Positions 6,647-13,201 of a DNA stretch of 13,201 bases are shown in pieces. Origin of the DNA: Paracoccaceae bacterium (GTDB lineage: Bacteria > Pseudomonadota > Alphaproteobacteria > Rhodobacterales > Rhodobacteraceae); NCBI GenBank assembly GCA_025458985.1, contig JALORM010000025.1:1-13201 (forward strand), given 5' to 3'. The position numbers and the translations under genes are program-made. Position 1 is the stretch's first letter. Each line of letters starts with the position of its first letter. The notes under the pieces are model-generated. The model did no database searches and was not told where the DNA came from. It worked only from the letters and a program-made list of their open reading frames with translations.

Positions 6647-7285
6647 ATGGTCGCAGACGGAAGCTCGATATGGCCGATCCCGGGGCATGGCGGGCCGGAC
6701 TCCGGCCACAGACCGCGCCGCGTGATCGTTGCGATGACCGGCGCCTCAGGCATCTGCTTCGGGATCCGCGCGCTGGAGTTGCTGCGCCCGATTCCGGATG
6801 TGGAAACCCACCTCATCCTGTCGCCCGCCGCAATCCGGACGGCGCAGGAGGAAACCGACCTGACGGGAGATGACATCCGCGCCCTGGCCGATTGCGTGCA
6901 CAGCCACCGCGACATCGGCGCGGCAATCGCCTCGGGGTCGTTCCGGACGATGGGCATGCTGATCGCGCCCTGTACCGTCAAGACCTTGAGCAGCGTGGCA
7001 AATTGCTACGGCGACAACCTGATCGCCCGGGCCGCCGATGTCTGCCTGAAGGAGCGCCGGCCGCTGGTGATGATGCTGCGCGAGACCCCGTTCCATGCCG
7101 GTCACATCGCGCTGATGGACCAGGCGACGCGCGCCGGAGCGATCATCATGCCGCCGGTTCCGTCCTTCTACACCCGGCCGAAAAGCATCGAAGACCTGGT
7201 GACCCAGACCACCGGACGGGCGCTGGACCTGCTTGGCTTCGACCTTGCCGCCGTGCATCGCTGGCGCGAGCCGGTGCCGGTCTGA
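6647..7285 (+). CDS. UbiX-type flavin prenyltransferase
   Basis: A 212-residue flavoprotein of the UbiX/Pad1 family, which attaches a dimethylallyl group to reduced FMN to make prenylated FMN (prFMN), the cofactor of UbiD-type decarboxylases. It shows IVAMTGASG at the start of the fold, GAAIASGSFRTMGMLIAPC in the middle, ARAADVCLKERRPLV then the RETPFHAGH active-site segment, and IIMPPVPSFYTRPKSIEDLV near the C terminus, all typical. There is an extra 25-residue N-terminal tail with no recognised motif. It closes the TrpB-like/LysE operon. The likely client is the UbiD-like protein at 8255-9631, on the other strand beyond the response regulator. It could be a second, pathway-dedicated UbiX next to a housekeeping copy elsewhere. 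Confidence 0.9.
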   Translation: MVADGSSIWPIPGHGGPDSGHRPRRVIVAMTGASGICFGIRALELLRPIPDVETHLILSPAAIRTAQEETDLTGDDIRALADCVHSHRDIGAAIASGSFRTMGMLIAPCTVKTLSSVANCYGDNLIARAADVCLKERRPLVMMLRETPFHAGHIALMDQATRAGAIIMPPVPSFYTRPKSIEDLVTQTTGRALDLLGFDLAAVHRWREPVPV

Positions 7286-7287
7286 TT

Positions 7288-7316
7288 GCCCCGGCGGCGC
7301 GGGCACCAACCGGGGC
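7288..7316 (+). terminator. Weak hairpin after the UbiX-type gene
   Basis: Arms GCCCCGG (7288-7294) and CCGGGGC (7310-7316) with a 15-base loop, starting just after the stop. No T-run follows, so it may be a 3' stabilising stem or a Rho-dependent end rather than an intrinsic terminator. Confidence 0.3.
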
Positions 7317-7332
7317 GCATCAGCCTGGTGTC

Positions 7333-7373
7333 AGGCTTGCGCTGACGTCGACCTGTCAACTATAGCCTGTATT
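7333..7373 (+). promoter_or_regulatory. Candidate promoter of the response regulator gene
   Basis: In the 169-base gap between UbiX and the response regulator, TTGCGC and TATAGC stand 18 bases apart (within about 7338-7370). The -10 is reasonable and the -35 weak. The leader would be about 75 bases. The region also contains an imperfect inverted repeat, GTCAG...CTGAC, at the -35. This is low-confidence pattern matching. Confidence 0.25.
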
Positions 7374-7443
7374 TCTGCATCGCGGCGTGTTACGAACAGC
7401 ACAACTATTGCGTTTGTGCCGCGGGCACGGTCACCGGATTGGA

Positions 7444-7448
7444 AGAGG
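7444..7448 (+). promoter_or_regulatory. Ribosome binding site of the response regulator gene
   Basis: AGAGG, 6 bases before the TTG at 7455. It supports TTG as the real start, since translation from it gives the expected receiver-domain beginning VKVLLIDDD and no ATG is in place. Confidence 0.5.
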
Positions 7449-7454
7449 TGAAGG

Positions 7455-8321
7455 TTGGTCAAGGTTCTGCTGATTGACGATGACGTCGAGCTTGCCGAAC
7501 TGATGCGCGAGGTTCTCGCGGAATACTCGATCGAGGTTCACGCGGTATATGCGCCCGACGAAGGGTTGCGCGCCCTTGAAACCGGCAACTTCGAGATGGT
7601 TCTGCTCGACGTCATGCTGCCTCAGGTCAATGGCCTGCAGGTCTGCCGCAAGATCCGTTACAGCAACGCGACCTACCGGAACATTCCGATCATCATGCTG
7701 ACGGCGCGGACCGAACTGACCGATACCGTGGTCGGGCTCGAGACCGGGGCGGACGACTACGTGCGCAAGCCCTTCGAGCCGCGCGAACTGGTCGCGCGGA
7801 TCAACGCGGTGCTGCGCCGCTTCGACCAGCGCGAGGCCGCCGCCCAACGGCAGCAGGGCGAAGGACAGGCGGCCGAAGCCGCGGCGGTGCCCGGCAACGG
7901 GGCCGGAGGCATGTGCCGGCTCTACCTCGACGGAAGCGAGCTTGCCATCGACACCCAGCGCGCCCAGGTCTTCGTGAACGGCACCAAGCTGACGATCACC
8001 TCGATGGAGTTCGAGCTGATCGCGGCAATGGCCGAACAGCCGACCGAGATCCTCAGCCGCGACAACCTCTTGGGCAAGGTGCACGGGTCCAGCGTGGTCT
8101 ACACCCGCAGCATCGATGCGCTGATCTACCGCCTGCGCAGCAAGATCAAGGAAGCGGGCGCGGATGTGGACTTCATCCGCACCGTGCGCGGACGGGGCTA
8201 CTCCCTTGTGGGAACCCCGTCCGACACGCGCCCGGGCAACGCGACCGCGGTGGGTCATGCAGGCTCGAACGACCGCCGGAACTCGGACCAGAGCGCCGGC
8301 GGAACGGTGGCATCGACATAG
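7455..8321 (+). CDS. OmpR-family response regulator (TTG start)
   Basis: A 288-residue two-component regulator. The receiver domain spans residues 1-120, with the acidic pocket DDD at 8-10, the phosphoacceptor D52 in LLDVMLP, T83 in IIMLTAR and K105 in RKPFEP. A Gln/Ala/Gly-rich linker of about 30 residues leads to a winged-helix DNA-binding domain (about 155-253) ending RGRGYSLVG. A further 35-residue polar tail (SDTRPGN...) goes beyond the normal family end. The start is TTG. No histidine kinase lies in the window, so it is an orphan here. It lies between the UbiX operon and the convergent UbiD operon and is the only transcription factor in view, so it is the natural candidate to control the locus. 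Its 3' end overlaps the 3' end of the UbiD-like gene by 67 bases. Confidence 0.92.
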   Translation: MVKVLLIDDDVELAELMREVLAEYSIEVHAVYAPDEGLRALETGNFEMVLLDVMLPQVNGLQVCRKIRYSNATYRNIPIIMLTARTELTDTVVGLETGADDYVRKPFEPRELVARINAVLRRFDQREAAAQRQQGEGQAAEAAAVPGNGAGGMCRLYLDGSELAIDTQRAQVFVNGTKLTITSMEFELIAAMAEQPTEILSRDNLLGKVHGSSVVYTRSIDALIYRLRSKIKEAGADVDFIRTVRGRGYSLVGTPSDTRPGNATAVGHAGSNDRRNSDQSAGGTVAST

Positions 8322-9631
8322 CACTTGAGGCTGCCGGTACCCTTCGCCGCCAGGAAATCGGGCGATTGCGAGGGGTCCATCCGCATCGGGCGCTGTCCCG
8401 GGATGGCGTGGCAGTCGTCGGCCAGCTGGGCGCGCGTGGTCATCGCCCAGAGCACGTCTTCCTCGCAGCCGAGGTCGACATCGGAATCGACGAAGACCAC
8501 CGTCTTGGCAAAGGGGCAAAGCGCGACGGCACGCGCCGCAAGCGGTGCCAGGTCGGCGGGCCTGTCGCGTCCCAGCGCGATGAACAGCAGCAGCATCCCG
8601 CCGCCGGCATGGGAAAACCGCAGGTCGTGGATCGCTGCGCCCTCGGCGCCGAGGGCCAGCGCCAGCGTCAGTGCGCCGCCGAGCCCAAGGATCACCGACT
8701 GCTCGCGGCCCGGGCCCACCACCGCCTGGAACACGGCCGACGGGCGCGTCCTGACCGAGGTGACGCGCAGGACGGCAAGGTCTTCCTGGCCGTGGCCGTC
8801 ATAGCCCAGGAACTCGGGCATTGACCCACCCAGCGGACGGCCCGGCAGGGCCTCCGGCGCGCTCTCGGCCAGGATCTCGCCCTCGACGACGACTTCGGCG
8901 TGGGACAGAACGCGCACGCCGGGGGTGACGCCCGCCGACAGCGCGACCGGCGCCCCGGCCAGCGCCCCGGCCAGCGACAGCTTCGACCAGCGCGGCGGCA
9001 GATGGGCGCTGCCGGTGGCGCTGGCGACGGCCACCGCGGGCGGGACGCCGATGTTGACCGAGACCGGAAGGCCCGCGCCCCGGGCATGGGCCGCCGCTGC
9101 CATCTCGCGCAGGCGGCGGGAGGGCAGCATCCACAAGCCCAGCCGGTCGGGGCCGATCATCAGCATCCGGTGTGCGGACAGCGCCACCTTCCCCTCGCCA
9201 TCCTCGGCCAGCACGAATCCCATGGTGAGGTAGCGCCCGGCATCGCGGGCCGTGACCTGCGGAACGGGCAGGTTCTCGAGGCCGCGGGCCCCAAGGTCGC
9301 AGAGCGCAGCCGCGGGGGCGGACACGGGGTCGACCGGCCGCAGGCGCGCGACCTCGCCCGGCGCGAGGCGCTGGGGCAGCCCAGGAAGCCAGCCGCGCAC
9401 CCGGGCTTCGCTGCCGTAGGCGCCAAAGCAGAGGGCCGCGCGGCCGACCTGGGGATAGACGGCGAGCGGTTCGTCGCGCCGCCGTCCGCGCGCGGGCGGA
9501 CCTGCGCAGGTCGCCGCGAAGTCGGCCGCCGCCTCGTCGGGCGAAAAACCCTCGCGCACGATCCGGTCGCCGCACGCGAGGAGGGCCGCGCGCAGGTCGC
9601 GCGCGGCCGCGCCGGCATCACGCCGGGACAT
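8255..9631 (-). CDS. UbiD-like decarboxylase family protein, divergent active site
   Basis: A 458-residue member of the UbiD/Fdc1 family, whose characterised members are prFMN-dependent reversible (de)carboxylases of aromatic or alpha,beta-unsaturated acids. Family landmarks: an HRM at 154-156 holding the expected active-site Arg (R155), NIGVPPAVAVAS at 193-204, HAEVVVEGEI at 244-253, and VDSDVDLG...WAMTTR at 381-400. The usual EGPFGE-type motif is replaced by GRPLGGSMPEF (264-274): the second acidic residue may be E273, but the first is absent. The Asn and His that bind metal and cofactor in Fdc1 appear to be Ala and Arg. The ATG at 9631 lies inside the end of the RND gene (14-base overlap), with AGGG 6 bases upstream. 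It is last in the LolA-like/RND operon. A decarboxylase acting on a transported or pathway intermediate is likely; altered chemistry is possible. Confidence 0.82.
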   Translation of the reverse strand: MSRRDAGAAARDLRAALLACGDRIVREGFSPDEAAADFAATCAGPPARGRRRDEPLAVYPQVGRAALCFGAYGSEARVRGWLPGLPQRLAPGEVARLRPVDPVSAPAAALCDLGARGLENLPVPQVTARDAGRYLTMGFVLAEDGEGKVALSAHRMLMIGPDRLGLWMLPSRRLREMAAAAHARGAGLPVSVNIGVPPAVAVASATGSAHLPPRWSKLSLAGALAGAPVALSAGVTPGVRVLSHAEVVVEGEILAESAPEALPGRPLGGSMPEFLGYDGHGQEDLAVLRVTSVRTRPSAVFQAVVGPGREQSVILGLGGALTLALALGAEGAAIHDLRFSHAGGGMLLLFIALGRDRPADLAPLAARAVALCPFAKTVVFVDSDVDLGCEEDVLWAMTTRAQLADDCHAIPGQRPMRMDPSQSPDFLAAKGTGSLKCYVDATVPPALWSEFRRSFEPA

Positions 9632-12062
9632 CGGACACCCTGAGCCCGGCGCCTTGGGCGCCGCGGGCCGCCCGCTGCCAGCGCACGTAGAGCGCAATGA
9701 CCGCAGGACCCACGACCACCTCGGCCAGCAGCGCCAGTGCCGAGCCCATCACCATCAGCATCCCGAAGGCGCGGATGTTGGCCATGCCTGACATCATGAA
9801 CACCGCGAAGCTGACCATCACGACGATGGTGGTCGCGAAGATCGCGCCGCCGATGTCGTTCATGGCCCCGCGGACCGCCGGATCGACGTCGTGCCCTTCG
9901 TCAAGGCGCTCGCGCACCTTGTGGAAGAAGTGCAGCGTGTCGTCGACGATCAGGCCGGTGATGATGGCGCCGATCAGCACCGTGAAAGTGTCGAGAGGGA
10001 TGCCGAGGAAGCCCATGATCCCGAGCAGAACCAGGAAGGGCACCACGTTCGGGACCATCGAGACGACCCCGAGCCCGACCGACTTCAGCGCCAGCGCCAT
10101 CATCGCGGTGACGAGCACCAGCGCGATGAGGTAGCTGGTGGTCATGCTGTCAAGCACGGCCGTCGACGTCTTGGCCAGCAGCGCGATCAGCCCCGTCGCC
10201 TCGACCGACGCCGTGTCGCCCAGGGCGGCGCGGAACCGGTCTTCGACCGTCGTGATGACATCGGCATAGAGCTTGGCTTCGAGCCAGGGCGTCTGGAAAG
10301 AGACCCGCCCCGTGCCGTAGTCCATGCTGACGTAGCGCTTGACGTCGTCGTTGCCCTGACCTTCCAGCAGCAACAGCTGGTCCCAGATCTCTTCCTGGCC
10401 GGGGATCCGGCGCTCGGCCGGGTCACCCGAACGGATCGCCTGGTTCGTCTCTTCCAGGAACGAGATCATGCTGGTGTGGCGCCCGATCGGGATGTCGACC
10501 TCGTCGTAGACCGACCGCGCGGTGGCCTCGACCGTCTTCAGCAGGGCCTCGTCACGGAAGTCGCGGCCGCCTTCGGGGCGGATCACGACCTCCATGTTCA
10601 CCGTGCCGTGGTAGCGGGCGTCGATGAACTCGGTCGAGGTGCGCGCGGGGTTGTCCTTCGGCAGCCAGAGCAGCGAGTTGTGCGAGTACTGCAGGAAGGC
10701 GATGCCGGTTGAGGCGACGGCAACGACAGCGCCGGACAGGGCCAGCGTGCGTACCGGACTTGCCACGGCAATTCCGGCAAGGCGGGCCATGGCGCGGGCG
10801 ACAGGGCCCGGACCTTCGGCCTGACGGTTCAGGAACCGCTCGGGCAGGGTGCGGAAGACGATCGTCGCCCAGAACATCGCCAGAAGGAACGACAGCCCGA
10901 CCGACACCACCCCGAACACACCAAGCGCGGTGATCGGGGCCAGCGGCGAGGCGACAAGGCCAAGAAGCCCGCCCGCCGTGGTCAGTGCCGTGAACAGGAT
11001 CGGCGTGTGCGAGGCCTTGACCGCAAGATCGACCGCTTTCCGTCCGTCCGGAACCCGGGCGCGCGCCTTCAGCAACGCGGCCGTGAAGTGGATGTAGGTA
11101 CACAGCACCACGACCAGCGTCATCGGGATCAGCAGCTGCACCGGCGGCGTCATCGCCGTGCCCGTGGCCGAGATCGTGGCCAGCGTCGAGAAGATGGCCG
11201 TCGCGAAGGACAGGAACGCCCCGAGCGCGATCAGCAGGCTGCGGTTCACCGCCAGCATCGTCAGCACGGTGATGATGACGCAGGCCAGCGTGAACCGCGG
11301 CATGTCGGTTTCCATCAGGTTCACGATTTCGGTGCTGACGACCGGCGCCCCGGCGATGTGGATATCGAAGTCGTCGGCCTGGTACCGGGCCGCGATCTCG
11401 CGGGCGGCGGCCGTCATCTCGATGTACTGCGGTGCGCCCAGAAGACGGCGCTGCTCGATCGGGACGATGGCAGTCTGGCAGGTTCCGCCAGCGCTGGGGT
11501 CGGGAACGCAGTCGACCTCGGACGGGGCGTAGCGGTAAGGTTCGATCACGATCGAGACAGTCGTGCCGTCCTCGGACACGATGAAATTGCGGTAGAGCGG
11601 CGTGGACAGGATGCGCTCGCGCAGTTCGTGCGGATCGCGGCCGCGCGCAAGCAGGTTGCGCACCAGTTCCTCAAGGTACACCCCGCCATTCTCGTAGGCG
11701 ATGAACGGAATGTTGTAGGGGCTGAAGATCTCCGAGACGTAGGGAACGCCGCGCGCGAGGTCGTCGTGCATTGCCGACAGCTTTTCGAGGAACGCGCGGT
11801 CGAAGACGTCGGGGGCGGACACCGCGATGACCAGGCGGTTGTCCTGGCCGAATTCGCGCCGCATCCCGTAGTAGGCCGTCAGCGCCGGATCGTTGGCGTG
11901 CATGAACGCCTCGACCCGCCCGTCCTTCTGAAGGTTCGGAAGATTGGTGACCACAAGGCCGGCAACGGCCAGCAGCACGACCAGCAGCGACTTGAAGCGA
12001 TGCCGGTAGACAAACTGAAACAGGCCGGACATGGCCGCTTCGAGGGCGGGAAGAATCGACAT
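9618..12062 (-). CDS. RND-superfamily (MMPL-type) exporter
   Basis: An 814-residue inner-membrane transporter of the 'predicted exporter of the RND superfamily' type. It has the duplicated layout: one helix near residues 23-41, a large periplasmic domain to about 245, a block of about five helices (about 250-400), a second single helix (about 430-450), a second periplasmic domain, and a final five-helix block (about 635-800). The second block contains GLIVDDTLHFFHKV, with acidic residues in the membrane at the place of the MMPL proton-relay site. MSILPALEAA follows an ATG with AGGAG 8 bases upstream. Relatives (MMPL, HpnN) move lipids or hydrophobic compounds to the outer membrane. The LolA-like protein gene precedes it by 68 bases and the UbiD-like gene overlaps its end, so the three are one operon. 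Confidence 0.9.
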   Translation of the reverse strand: MSILPALEAAMSGLFQFVYRHRFKSLLVVLLAVAGLVVTNLPNLQKDGRVEAFMHANDPALTAYYGMRREFGQDNRLVIAVSAPDVFDRAFLEKLSAMHDDLARGVPYVSEIFSPYNIPFIAYENGGVYLEELVRNLLARGRDPHELRERILSTPLYRNFIVSEDGTTVSIVIEPYRYAPSEVDCVPDPSAGGTCQTAIVPIEQRRLLGAPQYIEMTAAAREIAARYQADDFDIHIAGAPVVSTEIVNLMETDMPRFTLACVIITVLTMLAVNRSLLIALGAFLSFATAIFSTLATISATGTAMTPPVQLLIPMTLVVVLCTYIHFTAALLKARARVPDGRKAVDLAVKASHTPILFTALTTAGGLLGLVASPLAPITALGVFGVVSVGLSFLLAMFWATIVFRTLPERFLNRQAEGPGPVARAMARLAGIAVASPVRTLALSGAVVAVASTGIAFLQYSHNSLLWLPKDNPARTSTEFIDARYHGTVNMEVVIRPEGGRDFRDEALLKTVEATARSVYDEVDIPIGRHTSMISFLEETNQAIRSGDPAERRIPGQEEIWDQLLLLEGQGNDDVKRYVSMDYGTGRVSFQTPWLEAKLYADVITTVEDRFRAALGDTASVEATGLIALLAKTSTAVLDSMTTSYLIALVLVTAMMALALKSVGLGVVSMVPNVVPFLVLLGIMGFLGIPLDTFTVLIGAIITGLIVDDTLHFFHKVRERLDEGHDVDPAVRGAMNDIGGAIFATTIVVMVSFAVFMMSGMANIRAFGMLMVMGSALALLAEVVVGPAVIALYVRWQRAARGAQGAGLRVSDVPA

Positions 12063-12087
12063 GGGGAAAACTCCTGGAGCTGGAAGC

Positions 12088-12123
12088 GGGAACGGCGGCA
12101 GACCTGGGGCCGGCCGCCGTCCC
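12088..12123 (-). other. Hairpin between the LolA-like and RND genes
   Basis: On the minus strand GGGACGGCGGC and GCCGCCGTTCCC pair with one bulged T around a loop of about 13 bases, between the LolA-like stop (12131) and the RND ribosome site. There is no T-run after it. It could stabilise the upstream mRNA or attenuate read-through, giving more periplasmic protein than transporter. Confidence 0.45.
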
Positions 12124-12130
12124 TGTCCGG

Positions 12131-13027
12131 TCAGTTGCTCATCGACGCGCTGCGGAAGTTGCGGAACTCGCTTTCCGACGAGCCCAGGTCCTCAAGCTCG
12201 AAGAACCGGTCGGGCAGGCCGATGTTGAACGTCTCGCCCTCGGTCTCGAATTCCGAGAACGACACGACGCGCCCTTCCTTGATCGTCGAGACGCGGTAGC
12301 GCTCGGGCGCGAAGACGCCGTTGACCCAGCGCATGTCCAGCGTCTCGAGCACGCGCTGCTCGTTCGGCGCATCGGCGTTGAAGCTGGAATACATCGGCAT
12401 GAAGGTCTCGGTATCGGCCCAGACCTCGCCATCGCGCAGGCCGAGGCGGATGACCTCGTTCTCGTTCCGCGGGCTGACGTAGACCTTGTAGACCGGATAG
12501 CCGTTGTAGAGCCCGGTGCCGAGCATCGTGCAGTCGTAGTCGCGCGCCTGGCGGATCAGCATCTCGCCCACGGCAAGGTCCGACCCGTAGAGCCGCTGGC
12601 TCAGGTCCTCGGACTTCACGTCGACCACGGTTTCCGACGACGGCAGCCAGACCCAGACCTTGTCCGCGAGGCCGTCCTCGAAGTTGTCGTGAACGTAGGA
12701 TTCGACGCCCTGCAGCTCTTCGGGGTCGAACACCACCGAGCGCAGGCGCCGGTTGATGCCGTAGTTCTTGTGCGCTGCCGCGATGCGGCGCGTCTTCACC
12801 GCTCCGGTCTCGTCGGTGATGGTCATGTGCACGATGCGCCAGCTGTCGTAGCCGTTGTAGCGGTTCTGGACGCCTTCCAGAACCTGCCGGCAATCGGTGA
12901 GAACCGGCGAGGCCGCGGTCTGCGGCTGCTGCAGGGGTTGTGCATCCTGGGCTGCGGCCATCGTGGCCATCAGGGAGGCGGCCGCGGCAATCGCGAAACG
13001 GCAGATTGTGTCATTCAGGCTATACAT
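12131..13027 (-). CDS. LolA-like periplasmic 'outer membrane lipoprotein-sorting' protein
   Basis: A 298-residue exported protein of the LolA-like (COG2834/PF17131-type) family. From the ATG at 13027 it starts with a signal peptide, MYSLNDTICRFAIAAAASLM..., with likely cleavage after AAA near residue 26. The mature part is a beta-rich, single-domain sequence with the LolA-like pattern of strands (LRSVVFDPEELQGVES, DKVWVWLPSSETV, YPVYKVYVSPRN, EVWADTETFMPMY, and a final FSEFETEGETFNIGLPDRFFELED). Proteins of this type are commonly encoded beside RND/MMPL exporters, as here, and probably carry a lipid or hydrophobic cargo across the periplasm. Longer in-frame starts up to 13162 would bury the signal peptide, so I reject them. 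The ribosome site (GAGAG) is weak. It heads the operon with RND and UbiD-like genes. Confidence 0.87.
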   Translation of the reverse strand: MYSLNDTICRFAIAAAASLMATMAAAQDAQPLQQPQTAASPVLTDCRQVLEGVQNRYNGYDSWRIVHMTITDETGAVKTRRIAAAHKNYGINRRLRSVVFDPEELQGVESYVHDNFEDGLADKVWVWLPSSETVVDVKSEDLSQRLYGSDLAVGEMLIRQARDYDCTMLGTGLYNGYPVYKVYVSPRNENEVIRLGLRDGEVWADTETFMPMYSSFNADAPNEQRVLETLDMRWVNGVFAPERYRVSTIKEGRVVSFSEFETEGETFNIGLPDRFFELEDLGSSESEFRNFRSASMSN

Positions 13028-13138
13028 GATGAATCTCTCGGTAGTTTTTCCATGGGTGGACGACTGTGACCCACGGGCAGGCTGTCGCATTAGCCCGTCA
13101 AAACAAAAACGATAAATGAGGAATGAATTGGCGTTGAA

Positions 13139-13194
13139 TGACGCTGCGTTGCCGGCCGTCACAGAGGTGAACGAGTATGACCGAAGGTGACGGC
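13139..13194. promoter_or_regulatory. Possible regulator sites upstream of the LolA-like operon
   Basis: The 174 bases beyond the LolA-like start (13028-13201) contain no gene. They hold TGACGCTGCGTTGCCGGC at 13139-13156, nearly the same as 4647-4664, then an inverted repeat GCCGTCAC (13155-13162) and GTGACGGC (13187-13194), and two AGGTGA words 21 bases apart. This may serve the operon, a gene starting to the right, or both. No convincing -35/-10 pair was found. Confidence 0.35.
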
Positions 13195-13201
13195 AGATCG
13201 C

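Noticed and set aside
5974..6981. Minus-strand open frame across LysE and UbiX
   Set aside because: It spans two well-supported genes on the other strand and shows no family features.
7288..7316. Intrinsic terminator after UbiX
   Set aside because: The stem is present but there is no T-run, so I list it only as a weak hairpin.
7431..8519. Minus-strand open frame across the response regulator
   Set aside because: The regulator frame has all receiver and winged-helix residues; the antisense frame has none of its own.
13028..13162. Longer N terminus for the LolA-like protein
   Set aside because: It would place the signal peptide internally; no ribosome site supports it.
1..13201. Mobile elements, tRNA genes, CRISPR arrays or phage attachment sites
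   Set aside because: No transposase, integrase, terminal repeats, regularly spaced repeats or tRNA-like cloverleaf were seen on either strand.

Overview
The window is GC-rich and looks like an alphaproteobacterial chromosome, probably Rhodobacterales-like (judged from codon use and protein style only; no rRNA or marker gene is present). It holds no tRNA, rRNA, insertion sequence or CRISPR array. It reads as an accessory biosynthetic and export locus with eleven genes in three groups plus a regulator.

Left group, minus strand, running from about 3883 down past base 1: a small acyl carrier protein; an acyl-CoA synthetase-like AMP ligase whose reading frame is broken near its 3' end; an NAD(P)-dependent thioester reductase; and a PaaK/LuxE-like adenylate-forming enzyme cut by the window edge. 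The last two overlap by ATGA. Biochemically this is an activate-carry-reduce set: a carboxylic acid is adenylated, loaded on a carrier, and released as an aldehyde or alcohol.

Middle group, plus strand, 4123-7285: a DUF1772 (anthrone-oxygenase-like) membrane protein; then, after 174 bases, a stand-alone tryptophan synthase beta-like PLP enzyme with a divergent COMM region, a LysE/RhtB amino-acid exporter and a UbiX-type flavin prenyltransferase, tightly spaced. There is no trpA in the window.

Right group: an OmpR-type response regulator on the plus strand (TTG start, no kinase nearby) meets, tail to tail with a 67-base overlap, a minus-strand operon reading LolA-like periplasmic protein, RND/MMPL exporter, UbiD-like decarboxylase. 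The UbiD-like protein lacks several residues expected at the prFMN/metal site, although UbiX, which makes prFMN, is encoded close by.

Working hypothesis (inference): UbiX and the UbiD-like enzyme process an aromatic or heteroaromatic acid, the TrpB-like enzyme joins an arene to a serine-derived three-carbon unit or does a related beta-substitution, the ACP/ligase/reductase set prepares an acyl or aryl aldehyde partner, and LysE plus RND/LolA-like proteins export the product or place it in the envelope. I do not recognise this combination as a described cluster. Short sequence words shared between the intergenic regions (an 18-base word with one mismatch at 4647 and 13139) hint at common control.
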